From assembly GCA_016293645.1 (NCBI GenBank), contig JAEDDW010000004.1:1-63960 (forward strand): DNA of 63,960 nt. The letters are read 5' to 3'. Position numbers and translations under genes: made by a program. Numbering within the stretch: the first letter of the stretch is position 1; each line of letters begins with the position of its first letter. Source of the DNA: Treponema sp. (GTDB lineage Bacteria; Spirochaetota; Spirochaetia; Treponematales; Treponemataceae). Of the stretch, positions 44,610 through 53,444 are shown piece by piece. A model generated the notes under the pieces. It worked only from the letters and a program-made list of their open reading frames with translations, made no database searches and was not told where the DNA came from.

Positions 44610-45443
44610 ATGGCTATTACAGCAGCAATGGTAAAAGAATTGTTCAAGGCAACTGGTGCTGGTATGCTTGACTGCAAGAAGGCACTTACAGATGCTAATG
44701 GAGATATGGCAGAAGCAGAAAAGATCCTCAAGGAAAAGGGTCTTGCTGCAGTTGCAAAGCGTTCAGAAAGAGCAACATCTGAAGGACGCATCTATATCAA
44801 GCAGGAAGGCAACAAGATCGGTATCGTAGCAGTTACATGTGAAACTGACTTCGTTGCAAAGAACGCTGACTTCATCGCAACAGGTGAAAAGGTTCTCGCA
44901 GAAGTTCTTGCAAAGGGCTACACAGAGGCTAATGATGAACTCAAGAACATGGTTCTCGACTTTGCAACACGCACACGCGAAAACATGTCTTTGAGCACAG
45001 TTAAGCTCATTGAAGTTCCAGCAGACTGCTCTGCAGGAATGTACATCCACACAGACTACAAGCAGGCAGCTGTTGTAGTAATCAAGGGTTCAGCAGACGA
45101 CAAGGTAAAGGAATTTGCCCGCGACTGCTGTATGCACCTCGTTGCAGAAACTCCTGCTTACAACACAAGAGCTGAAGTTCCAGCTACATACATCGAAGAA
45201 CAGAAGAGCATCTTCAAGTCTCAGATGGATCAGGATGAAAAGATGGCTGGTAAGCCAGACAACGTTAAGGAAGGAATCCTTCAGGGCAAGATCAACAAGC
45301 ATCTTGCTGAAATCTGTTTCGAGGATCAGATGTTCGTTAAGGATGACAAGAAAACAGTTAAGGCAAAGCTTGACGAAGTTGGAAAGTCAGTTGGTGCAAC
45401 ACTTTCATTTGCTGACATCAACCTTCTCCTTCTTGGAAAATAA
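44610..45443 (+). CDS. tsf: Translation elongation factor Ts
   Basis: The 277-residue nucleotide exchange factor for EF-Tu shows the N-terminal UBA-like domain (VKELFKATGAGMLDCKKALTDANGD), the core TDFVAKN motif, MHLVAETPAY and the C-terminal VKDDKKTVKAKLDEVG. It follows rpsB by 42 bp; that gap contains a GC hairpin (GGGGCCC/GGGCTCC, imperfect) and AAGGA before the ATG. Codon bias is strong, as for rpsB. Confidence 0.96.
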   Translation: MAITAAMVKELFKATGAGMLDCKKALTDANGDMAEAEKILKEKGLAAVAKRSERATSEGRIYIKQEGNKIGIVAVTCETDFVAKNADFIATGEKVLAEVLAKGYTEANDELKNMVLDFATRTRENMSLSTVKLIEVPADCSAGMYIHTDYKQAAVVVIKGSADDKVKEFARDCCMHLVAETPAYNTRAEVPATYIEEQKSIFKSQMDQDEKMAGKPDNVKEGILQGKINKHLAEICFEDQMFVKDDKKTVKAKLDEVGKSVGATLSFADINLLLLGK

Positions 45444-45462
45444 TTACTGAATTGTAAGAATG

Positions 45463-45488
45463 GCGGTCTGCTTTTCGGGGCTGACCGC
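45463..45488 (+). terminator. Hairpin after tsf, possible terminator
   Basis: GCGGTC (45463-45468) and GACCGC (45483-45488) pair around a 14-nt loop and are followed by TATTTAAGTTT. It could partly terminate rpsB-tsf transcription. Confidence 0.5.
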
Positions 45489-45517
45489 TATTTAAGTTTA
45501 TGGCAGCCTTGTTGCTG

Positions 45518-45526
45518 TGTTAAAAT
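45518..45526 (+). promoter_or_regulatory. Extended -10 promoter before frr
   Basis: TGT immediately before TAAAAT (45521-45526) gives an extended -10; start predicted near 45533, 17 nt before the frr ATG. The -35 region is weak. Confidence 0.45.
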
Positions 45527-45549
45527 ACTTTATTTTTTTGGGGAAAATT

Positions 45550-46089
45550 ATGGCAGACAATGAAAGCCGCATGGAAAAAACAGTTAATGCTCTCAAGGAT
45601 GAATACAACACAATCCGCACAGGTCGTGCAAGTGCTTCAATTTTAGATAAAGTTCGCGTGGATTACTATGGAACACCTACTCCTCTCAGTCAGGTAGGAA
45701 CAATTTCAGTTCCTGACGCACGCACACTTGTAATTTCTCCATTTGACAAGTCAATCATGAGCGACATTGAGAAGGCAATCCAGAAGGCTGAACTTGGATT
45801 GAACCCAAACAACGACGGAAAAGTAATCCGCATTGCCATCCCTCCTCTGACTGCAGACCGCCGCAAGGAGCTTGTAAAGCAGGCTAAGGCAACTGCTGAA
45901 AATTACCGCACAACTATCCGCAATATCCGTCGTGACGGTAATGATGATCTTAAAAAACAGCAGAAAGCTGGAGAAATCACAGAAGATCAGCTTAAAACAG
46001 AAACTGACAAGCTTCAGAAGCTTACAGACAAATACATTGATGAGATCAACAAGGTTTACGAATCAAAAGAAAAGGAAATAATGGAATAA
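45550..46089 (+). CDS. frr: Ribosome recycling factor
   Basis: The 179-residue factor splits post-termination ribosomes with EF-G. Motifs are MEKTVNALKDEYNTIRTGRAS, DYYGTPTPLSQVGTISVPDAR, SDIEKAIQKAELGLNPNNDGK, IRIAIPPLTADRRKELVKQAK and NIRRDGND. The ATG at 45550 has GGGGAAAA before it; the longer frame starts 11 codons earlier without support. In many bacteria pyrH precedes frr; it is absent here. Confidence 0.95.
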   Translation: MADNESRMEKTVNALKDEYNTIRTGRASASILDKVRVDYYGTPTPLSQVGTISVPDARTLVISPFDKSIMSDIEKAIQKAELGLNPNNDGKVIRIAIPPLTADRRKELVKQAKATAENYRTTIRNIRRDGNDDLKKQQKAGEITEDQLKTETDKLQKLTDKYIDEINKVYESKEKEIME

Positions 46090-46095
46090 TTTCCC

Positions 46096-46836
46096 ATGGA
46101 TGATTCTGTAAAAACTGATTTCTTCAGTTCAATAGACCCAGCCCATCTGCCACAGCATGTTGCATTGATCATGGATGGTAATGGCCGCTGGGCTAAGAAA
46201 AGGAATATGATCCGCACAAATGGTCATACGGAAGGTCTAAAACGTGCAAAAGAAATAGCTGCTGCCGCTTCTGATATTGGTATCCGTTATATTACTTTTT
46301 ATGTTTTTTCAACGGAGAATTGGAAAAGAACTGAGCAGGAAGTTGGTTTTTTGATGAACCTTATCCACACTTACCTTGTCGGAGAACTTGATTTCTTCAG
46401 AAAAAATCAGATCAGGGTAAAACTCCTTGGTGACAGGACAGGTCTTCCAAAAAACGTAAGGGAAGACATAGATCAGGTTGAAAAAGATACAGAATCATTC
46501 AAAGACAAACTTACAATATGTCTTGCCATTAATTATGGTGGACGCGATGAAATTGTCCGTGGTGTCAAGAAACTTTTAGAGTCAGGATTGTCCGTGGACA
46601 TGATCAATGAAAAGACCATTTCAGGAAGCTTTGATATCCCGGAACTTCCTGATGTTGACCTGCTGATTAGAACAGGCGGAGAAAAAAGGTTAAGCAATTT
46701 CTTGATGTGGCATTCTGCTTATGCTGAGCTTTTGTTTTCTGATACTCTCTGGCCGGATTATTATAAAGAGGAGTTTTACAGCAACATTGTAGAATTCCAA
46801 AAACGAACTAGAAAATTTGGAGCTGTACCCGTATGA
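46096..46836 (+). CDS. uppS: Isoprenyl transferase (undecaprenyl diphosphate synthase)
   Basis: The 246-residue cis-prenyltransferase makes the C55 lipid carrier for wall synthesis. Conserved motifs are HVALIMDGNGRWAKKR (catalytic Asp), GHTEGLKRAKEI, TFYVFSTENWKRTEQEV, INYGGRDEIV and DLLIRTGGEKRLSNFLMWHSAYAELLF. It lies 6 bp after frr and overlaps cdsA by four bases. Confidence 0.94.
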   Translation: MDDSVKTDFFSSIDPAHLPQHVALIMDGNGRWAKKRNMIRTNGHTEGLKRAKEIAAAASDIGIRYITFYVFSTENWKRTEQEVGFLMNLIHTYLVGELDFFRKNQIRVKLLGDRTGLPKNVREDIDQVEKDTESFKDKLTICLAINYGGRDEIVRGVKKLLESGLSVDMINEKTISGSFDIPELPDVDLLIRTGGEKRLSNFLMWHSAYAELLFSDTLWPDYYKEEFYSNIVEFQKRTRKFGAVPV

Positions 46837-47717
46837 GTAAAGTTGCTTCCCGATTGTTGGTATTTTTCTTCGGAATTCCCATTGTCATCGGCATCGTCAT
46901 CTGGCCGGTGATGAACCATCTTCCCCTGCATGTCTTGATCTGTTTTGCAGCTTCTGCAGGTGCCTGTGAGTTATGGGATATTTTTTCAAAAAAACACCAG
47001 CTTCTTCCAAAGAAATTTATAGTTACATGTTCAGGTTTGATTGCTGTTGTAGCCGGCCTGAATGCAGTGCTCCCAGATCTCCTTGGTATTACTGTGCCTG
47101 GAGGCCAGGAAGTTGTAACTTTTGTATACATCCTTACACTTCTCGCAATCCTTTATTGTGAAGTATTCAATGCAAAAGAATTCAGTGAGTCTATTGACAG
47201 AATTGTTTCATCGGCATTCGTAATCACCTACACAGGCTTTCTTATGACTTTCATCTCAAGAATGACTGTATGGAAGCTGAACGGTGAAAGTATTACAATT
47301 CCAGGCATCTGCATGTTCCTCCTTATGGTTTTCTTTACAGACAGCATCGCCTGGTTCATGGGTGTTCTTTTTGGAAAAAACAATCGTGGTTTTGTAAAGG
47401 CAAGTCCAAACAAAAGCCTCGTTGGATTTTTTGGTGGATTTCTTGGCGCCATTGGAGCCGGAATGATCGGTTTCTATGTATGGCATGATATTTTCGATGG
47501 TGGTCTTGTAAAGCTTACTGTTACAGGAATCCTCATAGCCTTCTCGTCGATTGTCGGAGATCTTGCGGAATCTGTTTTCAAACGTTCCGCAGATGTCAAG
47601 GATTCCGGACATATAATTCCAGGGCGTGGTGGAGTCCTTGATTCCATTGATTCAATTGTAATGTCAGCACCTGTATTTTATCTTCTTTTTTCAATTTTCT
47701 TCGGACCTTTTAACTGA
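46833..47717 (+). CDS. cdsA: Phosphatidate cytidylyltransferase
   Basis: The 294-residue membrane enzyme forms CDP-diacylglycerol. Several hydrophobic segments precede the C-terminal CdsA signature SIVGDLAESVFKRSADVKDSGHIIPGRGGVLDSIDS (described here by its position, residues 229-265). DSIAWFMG and SPNKSLVGFFGG are also typical. It overlaps uppS (ATGA) and shares one base with dxr (TGATG). Confidence 0.92.
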   Translation: MSKVASRLLVFFFGIPIVIGIVIWPVMNHLPLHVLICFAASAGACELWDIFSKKHQLLPKKFIVTCSGLIAVVAGLNAVLPDLLGITVPGGQEVVTFVYILTLLAILYCEVFNAKEFSESIDRIVSSAFVITYTGFLMTFISRMTVWKLNGESITIPGICMFLLMVFFTDSIAWFMGVLFGKNNRGFVKASPNKSLVGFFGGFLGAIGAGMIGFYVWHDIFDGGLVKLTVTGILIAFSSIVGDLAESVFKRSADVKDSGHIIPGRGGVLDSIDSIVMSAPVFYLLFSIFFGPFN

Positions 47718-48823
47718 TGAAAAAAGTTCTAGTTCTTGGTTGTACCGGCTCCATTGGGAAACAAACCATTGATATTTGTCGCAATATGAGCGACCTGTTC
47801 ACAGTCTGCGGTGTTGCAGCAGGCAGTAACGAATCAGCTGTTGAAGAACTTTGCAGGGAATTCAACTGCGGCGGAACAGTTTTCAGTCGGGATGGAATTG
47901 CCGGCATTGAAAAACTTATAGAAACCTGTGGAGCAGATATTGCCGTCAATGGGATTGCTGGTGCCGCAGGTCTTGAACCAAGCGTTCTTGTATTAAAAAA
48001 AGGAATTGATCTTGCCCTTGCAAACAAAGAGTCAGTCGTAATGGCCTGGCATGTGATAAAGGATCTTGCAAGTCAGAATAATTGCCACATCATTCCGGTT
48101 GACAGTGAACACAGTGCAATATTCAATCTTACACAAAAGATCGGTACAGAAAATCTCTCGGAAATTGTGATTACCGCAAGTGGCGGACCATTCAGAAAAC
48201 TTTCAAAGGCAGAACTTTCCAATGTTACCGTGGAAGATGCACTGAAACATCCTACCTGGAACATGGGACCAAAAATCACAATTGACAGTGCAACCCTTGG
48301 AAACAAAGGCCTTGAAGTCATTGAGGCTGTACGTCTTTTTAATTTTACTCCAGACAAAGTCAAGGTTGTTGTTCATCCGCAGAGTCTCATTCATTCCCTT
48401 GTACGTACAAAAGACGGAGTTCTTTATGCTCAGATTTCAAATCCGGACATGAGGCATCCGATTTTTGGAGCCCTGGTATGGCCTGAGTACAAGGAAAACT
48501 ATCTTGAACAGTTTGACCTGGCTTCTTGTGGAGAGATGACGTTTTATCCTCCCCGCATGGATGATTTTCCTTTGCTTGCACTTGCTTATGAATGTGCAGA
48601 AAAAGGAAACAGTTATACAATAGCTTTCAATGCGGCAAACGAAATCGCTGTTGCCGCTTTTATAGAAAATAAATGCTCATTCCTTCAGATCTCAACTATC
48701 GTGTCCATGACCCTGGAGGAAGACTGGTCGGTTGTTCCTGATACCTTGGAAAAAGTCTACGATGCTGACAGCAAGGCGAGAATCATAGCAAGAAAGCATC
48801 TTGCATCCTTGTGCGGAGAATGA
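47717..48823 (+). CDS. dxr: 1-deoxy-D-xylulose 5-phosphate reductoisomerase
   Basis: The 368-residue NADPH enzyme makes MEP in the non-mevalonate isoprenoid path, feeding UppS. Visible motifs are VLGCTGSIGKQTIDI (NADPH loop), ALANKESVVMAW, IIPVDSEHSAIFNL, ITASGGPFRKL, HPTWNMGPKITIDSATLGNKGLEVIEA and VVVHPQSLIHSLV. Length is slightly short but all motifs are present. rseP begins in its last codons. Confidence 0.94.
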   Translation: MKKVLVLGCTGSIGKQTIDICRNMSDLFTVCGVAAGSNESAVEELCREFNCGGTVFSRDGIAGIEKLIETCGADIAVNGIAGAAGLEPSVLVLKKGIDLALANKESVVMAWHVIKDLASQNNCHIIPVDSEHSAIFNLTQKIGTENLSEIVITASGGPFRKLSKAELSNVTVEDALKHPTWNMGPKITIDSATLGNKGLEVIEAVRLFNFTPDKVKVVVHPQSLIHSLVRTKDGVLYAQISNPDMRHPIFGALVWPEYKENYLEQFDLASCGEMTFYPPRMDDFPLLALAYECAEKGNSYTIAFNAANEIAVAAFIENKCSFLQISTIVSMTLEEDWSVVPDTLEKVYDADSKARIIARKHLASLCGE

Positions 48824-48824
48824 T

Positions 48825-49937
48825 GTGACTGTCGTTATTGGAATTCTAGGTCTTGGTTTTCTTGTTTTTTTTCATGAACTTGGCCATTTCATTGCTGCAA
48901 GATTATTTGGAGTGAAGGTTGAGGCATTCTCGATTGGAATGGGGCCTGTCCTTGCTCATAAGACCTTTCGTGATACGGACTACAGAATTTCCCTTGTTCC
49001 GCTTGGAGGATACTGCTCCATGAAAGGCGAACAGGAATTCCGGGAAGCTCTTGATAAAAATCTAAAAAGCATTGAGAGTTCAGAAGATTCCTTCTATGGC
49101 ATCCATCCGTTGAAGAGACTTGTCATCGCATTTGCAGGACCTTTTTTCAACATGTTGTTTGGGATCCTCGCATTCACAATTATTGCCATGATAGGATACT
49201 CCTATTACAGTGCCGGAACAAAGGTATCCATGGCTGATGACATCTATCCTGAAATGACTTCCGCAGCCCATCGCGCAGAAATGCAGTCAGGGGATACGAT
49301 TCTTTCGATAAATGGTACTTCCGTAAATGATTTTTCCGAGATTGCAATGATTGTCTCAACCCATCCTGATGAGGATCTTGAAATTTCTTTTGACAGAGAC
49401 GGAACAATCATGACCACCATTGTCCACTCTGAATTGGATAAGGAGACTGGAAGCGGAAAAATCGGCATCGTTTCAGACAAAGATTCTGTAGTTGAAAGAA
49501 GACATGAAGGCAAATCCTTTATGCCAGCAGTCAAGGAAGGTGTTCTTCAGACTTTCAATGTGGTTGTAATAACAATCAAAAGCATAAGGATACTTTTTAA
49601 AGGCATAAACGTATCGAATGCAGTTTCTGGTCCTGTCAGAATTACATCGATGCTGGGACAGACTGTAAAACAGGGATTTGAAGCAGGATTCAAATCTGGT
49701 GTAATAAGTACCCTTGAATTTCTTTCGCTTATTTCCATTTCACTGTTTCTCACAAATCTTCTGCCAATTCCCGTTCTAGACGGCGGTCTGATACTCTTTG
49801 CATTCATACAGTCTGTTGCAGGTAAAAAACCTTCTCCAAAACTTTTGTACTATATTCAACTTGCAGGAGTTGGTATAATAGCTTTGTTGATGATGGTCGC
49901 ATTGTTTGGAGACATCCTTTTCATACTAAAAAAATAA
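48825..49937 (+). CDS. rseP: RIP site-2 zinc metalloprotease RseP
   Basis: The 370-residue intramembrane protease has FHELGHFIAARLFGVKVEAFSIG (HExxH) near the N-terminus, a single PDZ domain around residues 140-210 and the second metal motif NLLPIPVLDGG near residue 315. It would cleave anti-sigma factors or remnant signal peptides. The start is GTG at 48825: GGAG lies about 8 nt before it and the first residues (TVVIGILGLGFLVF) match the family; the longer frame starts at a TTG inside dxr. Confidence 0.9.
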   Translation: MTVVIGILGLGFLVFFHELGHFIAARLFGVKVEAFSIGMGPVLAHKTFRDTDYRISLVPLGGYCSMKGEQEFREALDKNLKSIESSEDSFYGIHPLKRLVIAFAGPFFNMLFGILAFTIIAMIGYSYYSAGTKVSMADDIYPEMTSAAHRAEMQSGDTILSINGTSVNDFSEIAMIVSTHPDEDLEISFDRDGTIMTTIVHSELDKETGSGKIGIVSDKDSVVERRHEGKSFMPAVKEGVLQTFNVVVITIKSIRILFKGINVSNAVSGPVRITSMLGQTVKQGFEAGFKSGVISTLEFLSLISISLFLTNLLPIPVLDGGLILFAFIQSVAGKKPSPKLLYYIQLAGVGIIALLMMVALFGDILFILKK

Positions 49938-49951
49938 TCTGGAGCTGAATA

Positions 49952-51910
49952 ATGAAACTGAATAAATTTATATACATATTGATACCGTTTCTAAGCCTTG
50001 GCTTGTTTGCCCAGGGACGTGAATCAAGTCAAGCCCATGACGGAAGAATCAATTACATACAGCCATTTGAAACTTCCACATCCTTCAACAGTGAATTCTA
50101 CAGCGCAGGAAATGACGGCTTTCTCATCAAATGGTCGTCTGACGGAATGGGAGATCACTATCAGGTTTCCGATCTGCATATCCAGCGCGTAGCACGCAAT
50201 CCCCAGTCTGGAGATGTTGCCGTATATGAGACCGACGGAATCTCAGTCCACCGAATTTCAGTTATTGACCCGAAGACCTATGCAAAAAGATTTTCAAAAA
50301 GATTCACTGATTCAATCGCATCCCTTACCTTTTCCGCCAAGGGAAATTATCTCATAGTCGGAACCAATACAGTGAACGGTTGCTATATTCTTAATGCAAG
50401 GACTGGAACTGTCACAAAAAAAATAACTGATGTGGCTGGAATAATCACCATGGCCAAGACCGGTGCGTCGGAAAAGAAAGCTGTCCTTTATTCCAGAACC
50501 GGATCCATGGTTTACTACAACCTGCAGACTATGAAACCTGAGAAGAAATTTTCAACAGTTTCTTCATTGCAGCAGCCCCTCATTTTTGGAAACGGGAATT
50601 TCAACAACAGACTTTTTGCCGGAATAAAGGACAACCTTCTCTACATAATCGATGCTTCCAATGGAAAGACTCTTGCGACATATCCTGCAAACAACAGCAT
50701 CATTTTCTCTTCTGAATTTGAGCAGGGAGAAAAACAGGGTCTTTATTTCATCACAGAATCAGGTAGAACATTCACACTTAAACTTATCAATGCTGAAAGC
50801 CTGAAGAAACTGCTTACAGGACAGCAGGTTGATTCCCCTCTGGTGGTAAAAAACTTCACAGGACTTAAGGGTCGTGACAGTTTTACCTGTGGTTCAAAAA
50901 ATGCAGGTACCATCATGCTTGGAACTCAGTCCGGCAACATCTATACAATGACGGATATTCCGGAATCTGAACTCTACAGCCTTTTTGCAATTACTGAAAA
51001 CATGTACCAGAAGATTTATGACATTGATTCAAGCGAAAACGAATTCTACTTTCTTACTGGCAATTCGATTTACAAGACTTCATACGATACAAAGGTCATG
51101 AACAGGATCGGTTCAAATCCAAATCATTCCAACCTGATCAAGTACAAGGACAAGATTATCCTCTGGTCAAGAAATACCGCCAAGACAGTTCAGCTTTTCT
51201 CTCTTGATGGAACGGAATCAATTACAGCCTTGTTCAATCCTTCGAACGAGATAAGGGCTTTAAGAGTTGAGGACGACAAGATAGTTTACATTTATGGAAC
51301 TTCTTCAGTTTTCATCTATGATCTTTCAGCCGGAACAAACACCGAAATTTATACGGGAACCTCCATCCAGGATGCGGTCCTCATTGACGACAATACACTA
51401 TATGTGGCAAAGACAGGTACTGGACGCGGGGATTCGCCTCTCATATCCGTAAACATCCAGACGGGAGAAACAGTTCCGCTTAAATTCAACGGTGAAGTTG
51501 CATTTTCTTTGAGCTATGATTCTGACAAGGACAATTCAAATCTCTACGGAATCCTGATCAATTCATCCAACGGAACAGTAAAAACCGAGGTGTTCTCTTA
51601 TTCTCCAAAATCAAACATCCAGTCTTCCCTGTTCAGCCTTCAGTCAGAAGATTCGTCTGCTTTCACGGCAATCAAACTTCCTGTAATCTACACAAATATC
51701 GGAAAAAACACCGTAAGAGCCTGCAATACCTCGACAAGAAAAACTACGGTCTACAAGAGGTCCGCTTCAATGCCTCTTAAGGCTGCGGCAACAAATGGAA
51801 AAGTTGCAGTGCTCAACCATAACGGAAGCATTTCATGGTACAACCCTGGTTCGCCATTGCTTCTTGCTGACTGGTATCTCACAACAGAAGGCGAATGGTT
51901 TGAATTCTAA
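49952..51910 (+). CDS. Secreted beta-propeller (WD40/PQQ-like) protein
   Basis: The 652-residue product has a signal peptide (FIYILIPFLSLGLFAQG) and then repeated units of about 40-45 residues with VAVYETDGISV-, LIVGTNTVNGCYILNARTGT- and LLYIIDASNGKTLATY-like strands, so a seven- or eight-bladed propeller, or two, is likely. No catalytic motif is seen. It follows rseP by 14 bp with CTGGAG before the ATG, so it may be cotranscribed with it. Role unknown; outer membrane or periplasmic scaffold is an inference. Confidence 0.7.
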   Translation: MKLNKFIYILIPFLSLGLFAQGRESSQAHDGRINYIQPFETSTSFNSEFYSAGNDGFLIKWSSDGMGDHYQVSDLHIQRVARNPQSGDVAVYETDGISVHRISVIDPKTYAKRFSKRFTDSIASLTFSAKGNYLIVGTNTVNGCYILNARTGTVTKKITDVAGIITMAKTGASEKKAVLYSRTGSMVYYNLQTMKPEKKFSTVSSLQQPLIFGNGNFNNRLFAGIKDNLLYIIDASNGKTLATYPANNSIIFSSEFEQGEKQGLYFITESGRTFTLKLINAESLKKLLTGQQVDSPLVVKNFTGLKGRDSFTCGSKNAGTIMLGTQSGNIYTMTDIPESELYSLFAITENMYQKIYDIDSSENEFYFLTGNSIYKTSYDTKVMNRIGSNPNHSNLIKYKDKIILWSRNTAKTVQLFSLDGTESITALFNPSNEIRALRVEDDKIVYIYGTSSVFIYDLSAGTNTEIYTGTSIQDAVLIDDNTLYVAKTGTGRGDSPLISVNIQTGETVPLKFNGEVAFSLSYDSDKDNSNLYGILINSSNGTVKTEVFSYSPKSNIQSSLFSLQSEDSSAFTAIKLPVIYTNIGKNTVRACNTSTRKTTVYKRSASMPLKAAATNGKVAVLNHNGSISWYNPGSPLLLADWYLTTEGEWFEF

Positions 51911-51913
51911 TAA

Positions 51914-51943
51914 AAAAGCTGCCCGAAAACTCAGGCAGCTTTT
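51914..51943. terminator. Bidirectional terminator, propeller gene / glgA
   Basis: AAAAGCTGCC and GGCAGCTTTT are exact 10-bp arms around a 10-nt loop, placed between convergent genes, with A and T tails. Confidence 0.85.
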
Positions 51944-51946
51944 AAG

Positions 51947-53422
51947 CTAAATATTACAGCCTCGGAAAAGAGCTTCCTTGTATACCTCAAGGTATTTTTC
52001 TGCCGCTTCATCCCAACCGAAAGTTTTCTTCATTCCAGTCTGCTGCATTTTCTTGATGTGATCTTTTTTGTTGTAGTAAGCCCAGACAGCCCAACCAACC
52101 GTGTCATAGATTGCGCGAGGAGTAAGCTGTTCAAACACAAATCCAGTTCCATCACCGGTATCCTGGTTGTAATTGTCTACAGTATCGGCAAGTCCGCCTG
52201 TCTTTCTGACGATCGGAAGAGTTCCGTAGAGCATGGAATAGATCTGGTTCAATCCACAAGGCTCGTATTTTGAAGGCATGAGGAAGAAATCACTTCCGGC
52301 TTCAATAAGATGGCTCAGAGCATCGTCATATCCAATATAGGCACGGAAATTAGGAAGCTTGGACTGAAGGTTCTTTATCTCATTCTCACACCATGCTTCA
52401 CCGCTGCCGAGTACAACAACCTGAACCCTCATGTCATTGCATACTGAATAAATTGATCCGTAAGAAGGTGCAAAAATTTCAGCGATACCCTTCTGATCTG
52501 CAAGGCGGGTTACAATTCCAATTACAGGAATATCCGGATCAACTTCAAGTCCCATCTTTTTCTGAAGTTCTTCCTTACATACAGCCTTACCCTTCATGTT
52601 CTTTGCGGAATAGTTTGCAGGAATTTTTTTGTCGATTTTAGGATTCCATTCCTTAAGGTCAGCTCCATTCAAGATGCCCTTGATGACTTCCTTGCGCACT
52701 CTCAAAAGACCATCCATGCCAAAGCCACCATCCGGAGTCTGGATTTCTTTTGCATATGTCGGAGAAACTGTTGTGATCATGTCTGCAGATGAAACGCCGG
52801 CCTGAAGAAAGTTGATTCCGCCATTGTGCTCAAATCCTGCTCCATAGTACAGGCCCCAGTCAATACCAAGGGAATTGAAAGATTCCTTCGAATACTGTCC
52901 CTGATATCCCTGGTTGTGGATTGTAAGTACAGATGCTGTCTTTTCAAATCCGCAGTAGCGGCATACATGTTTGAGGATTGCAGGAGCAAGACATGCGGAC
53001 CAGTCATGACAGTGGATTACATCAGGATACCAGTTCAATTTGCGGCATAGCTGGAAAGCACCGTGATTGAGGACGGCAAAGCGATATGGATTGTCGTGGA
53101 AGTCTGTTTCAGACGGAACTCCATATATGCCGTCGCGTCCAAAGCACTGTTCGTGGTCAATGAAATAAACCGGTAGAGAATCACATCCTGGCATGGTTGT
53201 TGTATAGACTGCAGACCATGTTTCAACCTGACCTGCAGCAATAGCCATAGGACCTTCAAGCTTAGTCAACTTGCTTCTGTCAATCTTGTAGTAACGAGGC
53301 ATGACGATCTTGACATCATGTCCCATTTTTGAAAGCTGGATTGCAAGAGCACTTACCATGTCGGCAAGTCCGCCTGTTTTTGCAAAAGGAACTGTTTCTG
53401 CAGTAACCATTAAAATTTTCAT
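51947..53422 (-). CDS. glgA: Glycogen synthase (ADP-glucose type)
   Basis: The 491-residue GT5 enzyme extends alpha-1,4-glucan from ADP-glucose. The substrate loop KTGGLADMV is at residues 15-23, HCHDWSACLAPAIL and TIHNQGYQGQY follow, and the C-terminal nucleotide site has GIVTRLADQKG and PSKYEPCGLNQIYSMLYGTLPIVRKTGGLADTV. AAGGAG precedes the ATG. It lies 22 bp after an aminotransferase gene on the same strand. It implies storage of carbohydrate, which fits the cellobiose phosphorylase nearby. Confidence 0.93.
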   Translation of the reverse strand: MKILMVTAETVPFAKTGGLADMVSALAIQLSKMGHDVKIVMPRYYKIDRSKLTKLEGPMAIAAGQVETWSAVYTTTMPGCDSLPVYFIDHEQCFGRDGIYGVPSETDFHDNPYRFAVLNHGAFQLCRKLNWYPDVIHCHDWSACLAPAILKHVCRYCGFEKTASVLTIHNQGYQGQYSKESFNSLGIDWGLYYGAGFEHNGGINFLQAGVSSADMITTVSPTYAKEIQTPDGGFGMDGLLRVRKEVIKGILNGADLKEWNPKIDKKIPANYSAKNMKGKAVCKEELQKKMGLEVDPDIPVIGIVTRLADQKGIAEIFAPSYGSIYSVCNDMRVQVVVLGSGEAWCENEIKNLQSKLPNFRAYIGYDDALSHLIEAGSDFFLMPSKYEPCGLNQIYSMLYGTLPIVRKTGGLADTVDNYNQDTGDGTGFVFEQLTPRAIYDTVGWAVWAYYNKKDHIKKMQQTGMKKTFGWDEAAEKYLEVYKEALFRGCNI

Positions 53423-53444
53423 AGAATGACTCCTTTTCTCCGAT

